Origin: Gammaproteobacteria bacterium UBA4475
GTDB lineage: Bacteria; Pseudomonadota; Gammaproteobacteria; Pseudomonadales; Azotimanducaceae
Length of the DNA stretch: 6,796 nucleotides
Direction of reading: 5' to 3'
Assembly: GCA_002389265.1 (NCBI GenBank)
Contig: DGOD01000068.1
Location: forward strand, 1 to 6,796
The notes under the pieces are model-generated. The model worked only from the letters and a program-made list of their open reading frames with translations, did no database searches and had not been told where the DNA came from. This document shows positions 1-6,377 of the stretch, in pieces (the first letter of the stretch is position 1; every line of letters begins with the position of its first letter). A program made the translations under genes and the position numbers.

Positions 1-407
1 TGCCCGGCGCGGCCGCTTTGCAGCTCGGCGCGGGTGGTCGAGCCGGCCAGGTCTGAGCCACTGCCCGGTTCACTAAATAGCTGACACCAGGCGTGCTGAC
101 CGGTCAAAATTGGACGCAGATAACGCTGCTTTTGGTCTTCTGAGCCATGGGCGAGAATGGTCTCTGCGGCCAGTCGCCGCGGGCCGGATTGGGCCGCGCC
201 AACGATGCCACGGCGAGCAAATTCCGCCTCAACCAGCGCACTTTGCTCGGGACTGAAATCTCGACCGAAATAGGCGCGAGGCCATCCTGGCGCCGCCCAC
301 CCGCCATCTACCAACAGGTCGCGCCACTCAATCAGCGAGCGTTCGGGCGACCAGTTCTGATCAAGCCAGGCATTTAACTCAACGCTGATAGTCATAAGAT
401 CATCCAC
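1..407 (-). CDS. Acyl-CoA dehydrogenase, large/FAD-binding-type subunit, N-terminal part (runs off left edge)
   Basis: Partial gene read on the minus strand; only the first 135 codons are inside the window. ACADs remove two hydrogens from an acyl-CoA to give the 2-enoyl-CoA, passing electrons through FAD to ETF. The visible part is the alpha-helical N-domain (residues ~10-105) leading into the start of the beta-domain, where SEPGSGSD (residues 112-119) matches the flavin-contacting (S/T)EPGxGSD motif. A GTG at 407-405 is preferred: AGGAG at 419-415 sits 7 nt upstream and the start overlaps the preceding gene's stop (400-402). An in-frame ATG at 395-393 is the alternative, only 4 nt past that stop but badly spaced from the AGGAG. 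The overlap implies translational coupling with the upstream ACAD gene. By family knowledge such neighbouring unlike ACADs often form alpha2beta2 heterotetramers; that is inference here. The catalytic C-domain is outside the window. Confidence 0.9.
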   Translation of the reverse strand, partial: MDDLMTISVELNAWLDQNWSPERSLIEWRDLLVDGGWAAPGWPRAYFGRDFSPEQSALVEAEFARRGIVGAAQSGPRRLAAETILAHGSEDQKQRYLRPILTGQHAWCQLFSEPGSGSDLAGSTTRAELQSGRAG

Positions 408-1596
408 AGTCTGACTCCTGAATCATTGTCATCATTCGCTCACGGTGCAAATACGGGCTACCGAGAAAAACCTCGGAACTCTTGGCTCGCTTAAACCACA
501 GATGCGTATCATTTTCCCAGGTGAAGCCGATACCACCGCGCAGCTGCACCCCAGCTCGCGCCAGACTCATATAGGTATCACTGGCCATGGCTTTCGCCAT
601 GCTTGGCAAATGCCGCGGACCTTCTCCGGAAGCCAAAAAATGTGAGGCCTGACGGGTCACCGCCTTGGCTAATTCCAGCTCGAGTAAGAGATCCGCACAG
701 CGATGTTTGAGCGCTTGAAAAGAAGCAATGGGGCGGCCGAATTGCATTCTCAGCTTCATGTATTCCACCGTCGAATCCAACAACGTCTGCGCACCACCGA
801 TCATTTCATGGGCCAAAACAACGCTCAGCTGATCCCACAGCAGCGCCATAGCTGCCCCATTCAACTCACCGATTTTTTCTGCTCGAACTTGGTTGAACTC
901 CAATCGTGACAATTTGCGGGTCGGGTCTATCACTTCCAGCGGCTCAATCACGAGGTTCGGCTCGGCTCGATCTACCAAGAACAATCCCAAGCCATTATCC
1001 GTCGCCGCCACACAAAGGAACACACCGGCCACCTGGGCATCCAGTACTAATCCCGCGGTACCTGTCAGCCGCCAGTGTGAAGCGCCGTCAGCACCCTCCT
1101 CGCTATCGGAGCCTGCGTCAGTATTTGCTTGAGTAGCCGGAGGAGTAGCCGGATGAGCGTCGGCCGTTAACGCTCCATGAAGCCCTCGGCCTGACTGATC
1201 CACTTGATTGAGATCATCCAGAACTAAGGTCGCGATCGTCGAGCCGTCGGCGATCCCTGGTAACAACCGGTGTTTACACACCTCATCAGCACCACCCAAC
1301 AGCGCATAGCCCGCCATCACAGAAGACGCAAAGAAAGGGCCGCAATAGAGGGTACGACCCATCTCCTCGGCAATAATACCCAGTTCTACCGGCCCGAACC
1401 CATAACCCCCATAAGCCTGCGGAATATGCGCCCCCGCCAAGCCAACTTCAGCGCTCAGCTGCTGCCAGACGCCCGCATCATAACCCGCATCGTCTGCCAT
1501 CAAGTGGCGCACGGCACTGATCGGCGACTTATCCGTAAAGAACCGTTTGACGACATCACGAAACTGCTGTTGATCGTCGTTGAACTCTGTCGTCAT
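400..1596 (-). CDS. Acyl-CoA dehydrogenase, partner (small-type) subunit
   Basis: 398-residue ACAD. The helical N-domain is residues ~5-120, the beta-domain ~121-240 and the C-terminal four-helix domain ~245-392. The strongest match is RMQFGRPIASFQALKH (residues 283-298), the conserved C-domain signature, followed by GGIGFTWENDTHLWFKRA (354-371), typical of the actinobacterial/proteobacterial FadE group that works in heteromers. By hand alignment the position of the MCAD catalytic Glu (YEGT) falls on Leu378, so the catalytic base may lie elsewhere or in the partner. Residues ~143-173 are a low-complexity, Asp/Glu/Ala/Thr/Pro-rich insertion in the beta-domain. ATG 1596-1594 is chosen because homology begins at MTTEFNDDQQQFRD; the frame stays open 62 codons further (to 1782) but that stretch has no ACAD character. 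The ribosome site is weak (GGA about 9 nt upstream). It is the first gene of the minus-strand pair and is divergent from the thiolase. Confidence 0.93.
   Translation of the reverse strand: MTTEFNDDQQQFRDVVKRFFTDKSPISAVRHLMADDAGYDAGVWQQLSAEVGLAGAHIPQAYGGYGFGPVELGIIAEEMGRTLYCGPFFASSVMAGYALLGGADEVCKHRLLPGIADGSTIATLVLDDLNQVDQSGRGLHGALTADAHPATPPATQANTDAGSDSEEGADGASHWRLTGTAGLVLDAQVAGVFLCVAATDNGLGLFLVDRAEPNLVIEPLEVIDPTRKLSRLEFNQVRAEKIGELNGAAMALLWDQLSVVLAHEMIGGAQTLLDSTVEYMKLRMQFGRPIASFQALKHRCADLLLELELAKAVTRQASHFLASGEGPRHLPSMAKAMASDTYMSLARAGVQLRGGIGFTWENDTHLWFKRAKSSEVFLGSPYLHRERMMTMIQESDCG
1131..1154. repeat. 12-bp tandem duplication inside the ACAD linker
   Basis: GAGTAGCCGGAG (1131-1142) is followed directly by GAGTAGCCGGAT (1143-1154), 11 of 12 identical. 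On the coding (minus) strand this gives the peptide repeat PATP-PATQ inside the Asp/Glu/Ala-rich insertion of the ACAD. Being a multiple of three it keeps frame, as expected from replication slippage in a tolerant surface loop. Confidence 0.8.
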
Positions 1597-1714
1597 AGGG
1601 TCACATCCATCTTCGGTTATCTGCCAACAGGAATCAGGCTCCACCCGGCGCTTGTTCTGTACCGGTGCCGGCAGTATTTTGGCTATTTTCGCCGCCCTAT
1701 CATCTCGCAATAAG

Positions 1715-1728
1715 GCTTGCTGGCAAGC
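1715..1728. promoter_or_regulatory. Candidate operator: 6-2-6 inverted repeat
   Basis: GCTTGC-TG-GCAAGC is a perfect inverted repeat lying upstream of the plus-strand TATAAT box and within the divergent region. Short perfect palindromes in such places commonly bind dimeric TetR- or MarR-type repressors of fatty-acid or steroid catabolism. Placement and symmetry are seen in the sequence; the regulator is not in the window and the function is inferred. The arms run in the opposite order to the mycobacterial KstR2 site (CAAGnnCTTG), so no match to that regulator is claimed. Confidence 0.35.
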
Positions 1729-1745
1729 AAATAACAGTAGTAGAG

Positions 1746-1779
1746 TTGGTCCGTTAATGTCTACCCCCTTTCTTATAAT
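1746..1779 (+). promoter_or_regulatory. Candidate sigma70 promoter for the thiolase operon
   Basis: A consensus -10 hexamer TATAAT is at 1774-1779, in an AT-rich patch, 37 bp upstream of the thiolase ATG; a transcript would start near 1786. The -35 side is poor: TTGGTC at 1746-1751 is 22 bp away (too long) and GTTAAT at 1753-1758 is 15 bp away (short). It could be an activator-dependent promoter. The -10 is convincing; the exact -35 is not. Confidence 0.45.
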
Positions 1780-1804
1780 CACTAATTAAAATGCAGACTC
1801 ACAC

Positions 1805-1809
1805 AGGAA
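1805..1809 (+). promoter_or_regulatory. Ribosome binding site that decides the thiolase start
   Basis: AGGAA lies 7 nt before ATG 1817-1819. It supports this ATG over an in-frame TTG at 1811, which would be only 1 nt from the site. Confidence 0.75.
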
Positions 1810-1816
1810 TTTGATC

Positions 1817-3046
1817 ATGACCGAAGCCTGGATTATCGACGCAGCACGCACCCCTCGTGGCATAGGCAAACAAGGCAAAGGGGCCTTGTGGGAAGTCCAC
1901 CCGCAGAAATTACTCTCTACGGTGCTCAGAGCCCTGGTGACACGAAGCGGTCTCGACAGCCAGGATATTGATGACGTCATCATCAGCTGCAGTACCCAAT
2001 TTGGCAAACAAGGTGCCTGTATCGGGCGCATGGCGGCCTTAGATGCAGGCTTCTCTAATAAGGCATCGGGCGTGACCCTTGATCGTTTCTGTGGTGGCGG
2101 CATCAGCGCGGTCAACTTTGCCGCGGGCAGTATCATGAGCGGCATGGAGGATTTGGTCATCGCCGGCGGCGTCGAGATGATGTCCTATACCCGCGCAGAA
2201 GCGCCAAACCGGCCATTAGATGCTGGCAATCTTGACCTGCGTGAAGCCCACCCACAGACTAATGTTGGTCTGGCCGCCGACATTATCGCCACCGAAGAAG
2301 ACTTCAGTCGCGGGGAACTCGACGCCTTCTCCGCGACCAGTCAACAGCGCGCTGGCAAGGCATTGCTCGATGGCGCTTTCGCCAAGAGCCTAATCCCGGT
2401 TTACCGACCCGACGGCACTCTGGCGCTGGACACAGAAGAGTTTCCACGCCCGCAAACCACAGTCGAGAGCTTGGCGAAGCTAGAGCCCGTCTTTGGCGCC
2501 TTCATGGACCTGCCCTTTTATGACTCGGGTCTGACCTATCGCGAGATGGTTGAGAAAAAATGGCCTAATCTGAAGATAGATCATCGTCATCATGCCGGCA
2601 GTTCTTCCGGTGTCGTAGATGGCGCCGGCGCCCTCGTTCTGGCATCACCCGCCTACGCGAAAGCCCATGGTTTGAAGCCTCGGGCCAAGATCACAGCGAT
2701 GGCGAACATGGGCCATTCTCCCGAGTACATTCTCAACGCGCCCGTCGACGCCGCCAAAAAAGTACTGGGCAAAGCGGGCATGACCTTGAGTGATATTGAC
2801 CTGTTTGAAGTCAACGAGGCCTTTGCCGTTGTTCCAGTCAAATTCATGCGCGATCTCGGCGTCGATCACAGCAAATTGAATGTCAATGGTGGCGCCATTG
2901 CACTGGGGCATCCGATTGGCGCCACCGGCGCCATGTTGATCGGTACTGCATTGGATGAATTAGAGCGTCGCGGCCAGTCTGTGGCCATGGTCACCATGTG
3001 CGCCGCCGGCGGCATGGCACCGGCCATCATTATCGAACGTCTGTAG
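1817..3046 (+). CDS. Thiolase (acetyl-CoA C-acyltransferase/acetyltransferase family)
   Basis: 409 residues, the usual length for a thiolase of the thiolase I/II superfamily. It would cleave a 3-oxoacyl-CoA with CoA to release acetyl-CoA (or propionyl-CoA) and a shortened acyl-CoA, or run the reverse condensation. All key residues are visible: nucleophile Cys92 in LDRFCGGG, NEAF at 333-336, His365 in GGAIALGHPIGATGA, and the second active-site Cys395 in MCAAGGMAP. The N-terminus WIIDAARTPRG and the GMEDLVIAGGVEMMS stretch are also classic. The DRFCGGG context differs from PhaA-type biosynthetic enzymes and from FadA of the fatty-acid oxidation complex; it fits an accessory catabolic thiolase of unknown chain specificity. 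It is the first gene of the rightward cluster, with its own RBS and an upstream TATAAT box. The enzyme family is very sure, the substrate is not. Confidence 0.95.
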   Translation: MTEAWIIDAARTPRGIGKQGKGALWEVHPQKLLSTVLRALVTRSGLDSQDIDDVIISCSTQFGKQGACIGRMAALDAGFSNKASGVTLDRFCGGGISAVNFAAGSIMSGMEDLVIAGGVEMMSYTRAEAPNRPLDAGNLDLREAHPQTNVGLAADIIATEEDFSRGELDAFSATSQQRAGKALLDGAFAKSLIPVYRPDGTLALDTEEFPRPQTTVESLAKLEPVFGAFMDLPFYDSGLTYREMVEKKWPNLKIDHRHHAGSSSGVVDGAGALVLASPAYAKAHGLKPRAKITAMANMGHSPEYILNAPVDAAKKVLGKAGMTLSDIDLFEVNEAFAVVPVKFMRDLGVDHSKLNVNGGAIALGHPIGATGAMLIGTALDELERRGQSVAMVTMCAAGGMAPAIIIERL

Positions 3047-3070
3047 CCACCGCAACCGACCCACTGAACT

Positions 3071-3092
3071 TCACCGCCCGACCAGGCGGTGA
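3071..3092 (+). other. Intergenic hairpin between thiolase and crotonase genes
   Basis: TCACCGCC (3071-3078) and GGCGGTGA (3085-3092) form a perfect 8-bp stem with a 6-nt loop, 25 nt after the thiolase stop and 34 nt before the crotonase ATG. No run of T follows, so it is not a typical intrinsic terminator. It may instead protect the upstream transcript end or adjust expression between the genes. The structure is seen; the role is inferred. Confidence 0.4.
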
Positions 3093-3126
3093 GGTTGATA
3101 CCAGCCATGTAAACCAGGGAAGCTTA

Positions 3127-3867
3127 ATGACCAATCTAGTGCTGCGGCAAGACCATAACGGGGTGGCAACACTCACCATTAATCGACCCGAAAAGCTCAA
3201 CGCCCTCACCGTTGCAGTATTCATCGAACTGCAAAACCATATCGACAATATACGCGAACAAATTGATACGGTGGGTTGTGTGGTCGTCCGAGGTGCAGGC
3301 AAGTGCTTCAGCGCTGGCCATGACCTTAAGGATATCGCGGCCGGCGAAAAACTCCCCCGCCCTAATTTCCAGTCTCACGTGATTGAAAACCTGGCGAACC
3401 TGCCACAACCGGTTGTCAGCGCGGTGCATAGCCATTGTTATACAGGCGCATTAGAACTGGCCCTAGCCGGAGACATTATCCTTGCCAGCGAAAATGCCAA
3501 GTTTGCGGACACCCATGCGAAGTGGGCTTTGACCCCGGTCTGGGGCATGAGCCAGCGACTGCCGCGCCGCATCGGCAAGGTCAAGGCAGCGGAAATGATG
3601 TTTACTGCCAAGACCTACTCAGGCGGTGAAGCGCTGCTAATGAACTTGTGTAATAGTTGTTTCCCTGACGATGAGTTCGACCAGGCAGTGCAAGCCTTCT
3701 GCGAGGCTATGCTAGCCAACTCCTGGTTCTCCCTGCGCGCCAATAAATTATTGTTAGCCGAAACCGATGGCCTACCACTAGCCGCCGGACTCGCCCATGA
3801 AATTTACCAGAGCCAGGGACATGGCCCTGATATGGAAGAACGGATCGGAGGGTTTGGTAAAAAATAG
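3127..3867 (+). CDS. Enoyl-CoA hydratase/isomerase (crotonase) family protein
   Basis: 246 residues, slightly short of the usual ~255-260 for single-domain crotonases. It likely hydrates a 2-enoyl-CoA or isomerises its double bond. The N-terminus has the classic NRPEKLNALT (19-28). FSAGHDL (61-67) gives the first oxyanion-hole backbone and Gly107 in YTGALELALAGDI the second. Glu110 aligns with catalytic Glu144 of rat hydratase. The second catalytic Glu (rat Glu164) is replaced by His130 in FADTHAKWALTPVWG; a DTHA motif is common in one crotonase subgroup, so the gene is not thereby broken, but the reaction is less certain. ATG 3127 is chosen because AGGGA (3116-3120) is 6 nt upstream and homology starts there; the frame is open back to 2998 but overlaps the thiolase. 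It lies 80 nt after the thiolase, very likely cotranscribed. Confidence 0.92.
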   Translation: MTNLVLRQDHNGVATLTINRPEKLNALTVAVFIELQNHIDNIREQIDTVGCVVVRGAGKCFSAGHDLKDIAAGEKLPRPNFQSHVIENLANLPQPVVSAVHSHCYTGALELALAGDIILASENAKFADTHAKWALTPVWGMSQRLPRRIGKVKAAEMMFTAKTYSGGEALLMNLCNSCFPDDEFDQAVQAFCEAMLANSWFSLRANKLLLAETDGLPLAAGLAHEIYQSQGHGPDMEERIGGFGKK

Positions 3868-3985
3868 AGCCATTCCGGCAGAGCGGCGATGACTCAGCGT
3901 TCCCTGCTATACATTGAACAGGCTTAGTGCAACACGGAACACTCAGAGTTAGTAAGAACTGACAATAAACTAAGGAGAAGCCCTG
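3868..3985 (+). promoter_or_regulatory. 118-bp gap with strong RBS before the membrane protein gene
   Basis: The only clear element is AAGGAG at 3972-3977, 8 nt before ATG 3986, the best ribosome site in the window. No stem followed by a T-run is seen after the crotonase stop, and no convincing -35/-10 pair (TTGAAC at 3914 lacks a partner). Transcription probably continues through from upstream. Confidence 0.5.
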
Positions 3986-4708
3986 ATGCGCGCAATAGTC
4001 ATGGTGTATGGAGTAGTAAGCTACTTGCTGTTCTTCGGCGTATTCCTCTATCTGATCGCTTTCGTCGGCGGTATTTTGGTTCCTAAAACGCTGACATCAG
4101 AGGCCGGAATACATGGGCCCCTTGCCTTGCTGATCAACCTGGGGCTCATTATTTTGTGGGGCGTACAACACACCGTCATGGCCAGAGACTGGTTCAAAGA
4201 AGCCATCGCACACATCGTTCCCCACCATACCGAACGCAGCACTTATGTGCTGGCCTCGACCCTGATACTGGTCTTGCTCATGTACGCCTGGCAGCCCATC
4301 GACGGCATCATCTGGCAGGTTCAGAATCCTTTAGGTGTAAAAATACTCTGGAGCGTATTTGGTATTGGCTGGGTGTTGGTCCTGCTATCAACGTTTCTGA
4401 CAGACCATTTTGATCTGTTCGGCCTGCGTCAGACCTGGCTGCATTTTGTTAAAAAAACCTACACATCGGTGAATTTTACAGAAAGCCTGTTATACCGCTG
4501 GATTCGCCATCCAATGATGCTTGGCCTGCTGCTGGCTTTCTGGGCAATCCCGGTTATGACAGCAGGGCACCTGGTCTTTTCCCTCGGTATGACGGTTTAT
4601 ATACTGATGGGCATCTATTTCGAAGAAAAGGGCCTGGCTGCATCCATTGGCGCTGACTATACGGAATACCAAAAAAGAACTGCCCGGATCATTCCAAAGA
4701 TCTATTAA
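3986..4708 (+). CDS. MddA-like integral membrane methyltransferase (NnrU/ICMT-like fold)
   Basis: 240-residue polytopic inner-membrane protein with hydrophobic segments at roughly 8-32, 45-63, 85-101, 117-138 and a long pair at 177-212. The layout and motifs resemble methanethiol S-methyltransferase MddA and its NnrU relatives: QHTVMARDWFK (61-71), ERSTYVLAST (83-92), HFDLFGLRQTWL (141-152), then the C-terminal SAM-binding signature of isoprenylcysteine-methyltransferase-like enzymes, YRWIRHPMMLG (170-180), and FEEKGL...YTEYQKRTARIIPK (212-238). MddA transfers a methyl group from S-adenosylmethionine to methanethiol to make dimethyl sulfide. Whether this protein uses that substrate, or methylates another thiol or carboxylate, cannot be told. 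Its place between the crotonase and acyl-CoA synthetase genes suggests a role linked to their pathway or its lipid-like intermediates. Family membership is fairly sure; the substrate is not. Confidence 0.75.
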   Translation: MRAIVMVYGVVSYLLFFGVFLYLIAFVGGILVPKTLTSEAGIHGPLALLINLGLIILWGVQHTVMARDWFKEAIAHIVPHHTERSTYVLASTLILVLLMYAWQPIDGIIWQVQNPLGVKILWSVFGIGWVLVLLSTFLTDHFDLFGLRQTWLHFVKKTYTSVNFTESLLYRWIRHPMMLGLLLAFWAIPVMTAGHLVFSLGMTVYILMGIYFEEKGLAASIGADYTEYQKRTARIIPKIY

Positions 4709-4792
4709 CAAATCAGACGGATTAGCCGCTAGCCTTCGCTCACTGCAGACAAGCTGGCAAACACACCATCCAAATATAAAAGGACAACGACC

Positions 4793-6343
4793 ATGTACGT
4801 CGGTAAATATGCCATAGAAAAAGCTAATCAACCCGCCATTATCATGGCGGAAACCGGTGAACTGTTGACCTATGCAGAGTTTGACCAACGCACCAATCAG
4901 GTGGCTCACTTGCTGCGGTCTGAGGGCCTCAATCGATTAGCGCATTATGCTCTGTTTATGGAAAACGCCCTGCCCTATGCTGAAATATGCGGCGGTGGCG
5001 AGCGTTCGGGGCTGTATTATACCTGCATCAACTCCTATCTCACCGCTGACGAATTAGCTTACATTCTCAACAATAGTGAATCTGAAGTGGTCTTCACCAG
5101 CGCTGCCAAACTACCTATCGTCACGGCGGCCCTGGCGCAATGCCCCAACGTCAGGCGCTGCTATATCATCGACGGCGACGCCCCTGGAGACCAATATTGT
5201 CACTACGCCGACGCCATTGCTGATTTGCCATCAACGCCTATTAGTGACGAATTTTTGGGCACCAGCATGTTGTACTCGTCAGGGACGACGGGACAGCCAA
5301 AGGGCATTATTCGGCCGCTACCCGAAAGCAAGCCTGACGAATTGTTGCCGATTTACAATTTTCTGCTGGGTCTGTGGCAGTATCGCGAGGACATGATCTA
5401 CCTCTCGCCGGCGCCTTTGTATCACTCGGCTCCCCAAGCCGCTGTCGGGCTGACCCTGCGCGCCGGTGGCACCGTAGTCATCATGACGCGATTTGATGCC
5501 GAGCGTTACCTAGACTATCTGCCTCAGTATCAGGTGACTCATAGCCAGCTGGTGCCCACCATGTTCAGTCGAATGCTCAAACTGCCCGCCGACATTCGAT
5601 TAAATGCTGATATCTCCTCCCTGGAAATCGCGATACACGCGGCAGCACCCTGTCCGGCCCAGGTTAAAGAAGACATGATCGCCTGGTGGGGACCCATTAT
5701 TCATGAGTACTACGGCGCGACAGAAGGGTTGGGGTTCACCTCCTGCGACAGTCATGAGTGGCTCGCCCACCGCGGCACCGTCGGTAAAGTCATGCTCGGT
5801 GAAATTGCGATTCTAGACGAAGACGGCCAGCCATCAGCCCCGGGGGAACCCGGTGAAATCTGGTTCAAAACCGCCACTGAATTTTCCTATTTCAATAATG
5901 AAGCCAAGACCACCGAGGCAACTTCAGGTGACGGCAAGCTGAGCACCGTTGGTGACGTGGGATACCTGGACGACGATGGCTTCCTGCATCTCACTGACCG
6001 CTCGACCTTTATGATTATCTCTGGCGGGGTCAACATCTATCCGCAAGAAACCGAAGACTTGCTCATCACCCACCCAAAGGTTAGTGATGCCGCGGTTTTC
6101 GGCGTACCGAATGAAGACTTTGGCGAAGAAGTCAAAGCCGTGATTGAGGTCATGCCCGGCGTGATTGAAAATCAAGAACTGGCCCTGGAATTAATGGCGT
6201 TTTGCGCCTCAAAGCTGTCACAGCAGAAGTGTCCACGCTCAGTTGATTTCGAGGCTGAACTACCTCGCTTGCCGACGGGCAAACTCTACAAGCGCGTACT
6301 CAAGGACCGTTACTGGACTGATCACAAAAATCGGATCCTGTAG
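4793..6343 (+). CDS. AMP-forming acyl-CoA synthetase (FadD-like, ANL superfamily)
   Basis: 516 residues, normal length. It activates a carboxylic acid with ATP to an acyl-adenylate and then to the acyl-CoA, the entry step of the pathway encoded around it. Visible adenylation motifs are the P-loop YSSGTTGQPKG (161-171), the A5 motif YYGATEG (306-312), Asp388 in STVGDVGYLDDDGFLHLTDR (the ribose-binding Asp) with Arg403 at the hinge, and catalytic Lys497 in RLPTGKLYKR. The stretch YLSPAPLYHSAPQ (203-215) and AIHAAAPCP (280-288) mark a proteobacterial/actinobacterial subgroup often found in clusters for bulky or branched acids; the substrate is not readable from sequence. The RBS AGGA (4781-4784) is 8 nt before the ATG. 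It starts 84 nt after the membrane protein gene, with no terminator between. Active-site residues are intact. Confidence 0.95.
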   Translation: MYVGKYAIEKANQPAIIMAETGELLTYAEFDQRTNQVAHLLRSEGLNRLAHYALFMENALPYAEICGGGERSGLYYTCINSYLTADELAYILNNSESEVVFTSAAKLPIVTAALAQCPNVRRCYIIDGDAPGDQYCHYADAIADLPSTPISDEFLGTSMLYSSGTTGQPKGIIRPLPESKPDELLPIYNFLLGLWQYREDMIYLSPAPLYHSAPQAAVGLTLRAGGTVVIMTRFDAERYLDYLPQYQVTHSQLVPTMFSRMLKLPADIRLNADISSLEIAIHAAAPCPAQVKEDMIAWWGPIIHEYYGATEGLGFTSCDSHEWLAHRGTVGKVMLGEIAILDEDGQPSAPGEPGEIWFKTATEFSYFNNEAKTTEATSGDGKLSTVGDVGYLDDDGFLHLTDRSTFMIISGGVNIYPQETEDLLITHPKVSDAAVFGVPNEDFGEEVKAVIEVMPGVIENQELALELMAFCASKLSQQKCPRSVDFEAELPRLPTGKLYKRVLKDRYWTDHKNRIL

Positions 6344-6377
6344 CGGGCTTCAGCCACTCACGGGGACATACCGTCAC

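Larger units (their letters stand above)
1597..1816. promoter_or_regulatory. Divergent intergenic control region between ACAD pair and thiolase operon
   Basis: A 220-bp region between two outward-facing start codons, so it must hold the control signals of both transcription units unless they are read from outside. It contains a TATAAT box for the plus strand (1774-1779), a 14-bp inverted repeat (1715-1728) and a GC-rich imperfect inverted repeat (1645-1651 with 1665-1671, one G-T pair, 13-nt loop) that would lie in the minus-strand leader. No convincing minus-strand promoter was found by eye. An open frame crosses it on the minus strand as an extension of the ACAD but has no recognisable protein character. 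Confidence 0.6.

Noticed and set aside
1676..1710. Possible minus-strand promoter with TTGCGA (complement of 1705-1710) and an AAAATA-like -10
   Set aside because: Both hexamers are poor and the spacing is ambiguous; not better than chance in an AT-containing stretch.
1270..1713. 147-codon plus-strand open frame antisense to the ACAD gene
   Set aside because: It is a shadow of the well-supported minus-strand ACAD; the composition is unnatural, there is no family resemblance and no ribosome site.
1715..1728. KstR2-like operator
   Set aside because: The palindrome contains CTTG and CAAG arms in the reverse order and with different spacing from the mycobacterial KstR2 consensus, so the resemblance is superficial.
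1597..1782. 62-codon N-terminal extension of the minus-strand ACAD (start at 1782)
   Set aside because: The frame is open but the translated stretch has no ACAD similarity, overlaps the divergent promoter region, and family homology starts at ATG 1596. A short hydrophobic patch (LLLLFA) is not enough to call a signal peptide.
2998..3126. 43-codon N-terminal extension of the crotonase
   Set aside because: It overlaps the thiolase end, is Arg/His-rich without crotonase character, and a good RBS sits before ATG 3127.
4775..4780. TATAAA box just before the synthetase gene
   Set aside because: It is only 12 nt from the ATG, directly next to the RBS, and has no proper -35; more likely an A/T-rich leader around the ribosome site.
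4490..4909. 139-codon minus-strand open frame across the membrane protein/synthetase junction
   Set aside because: It is antisense to two clear genes and their ribosome site; no recognisable protein features.
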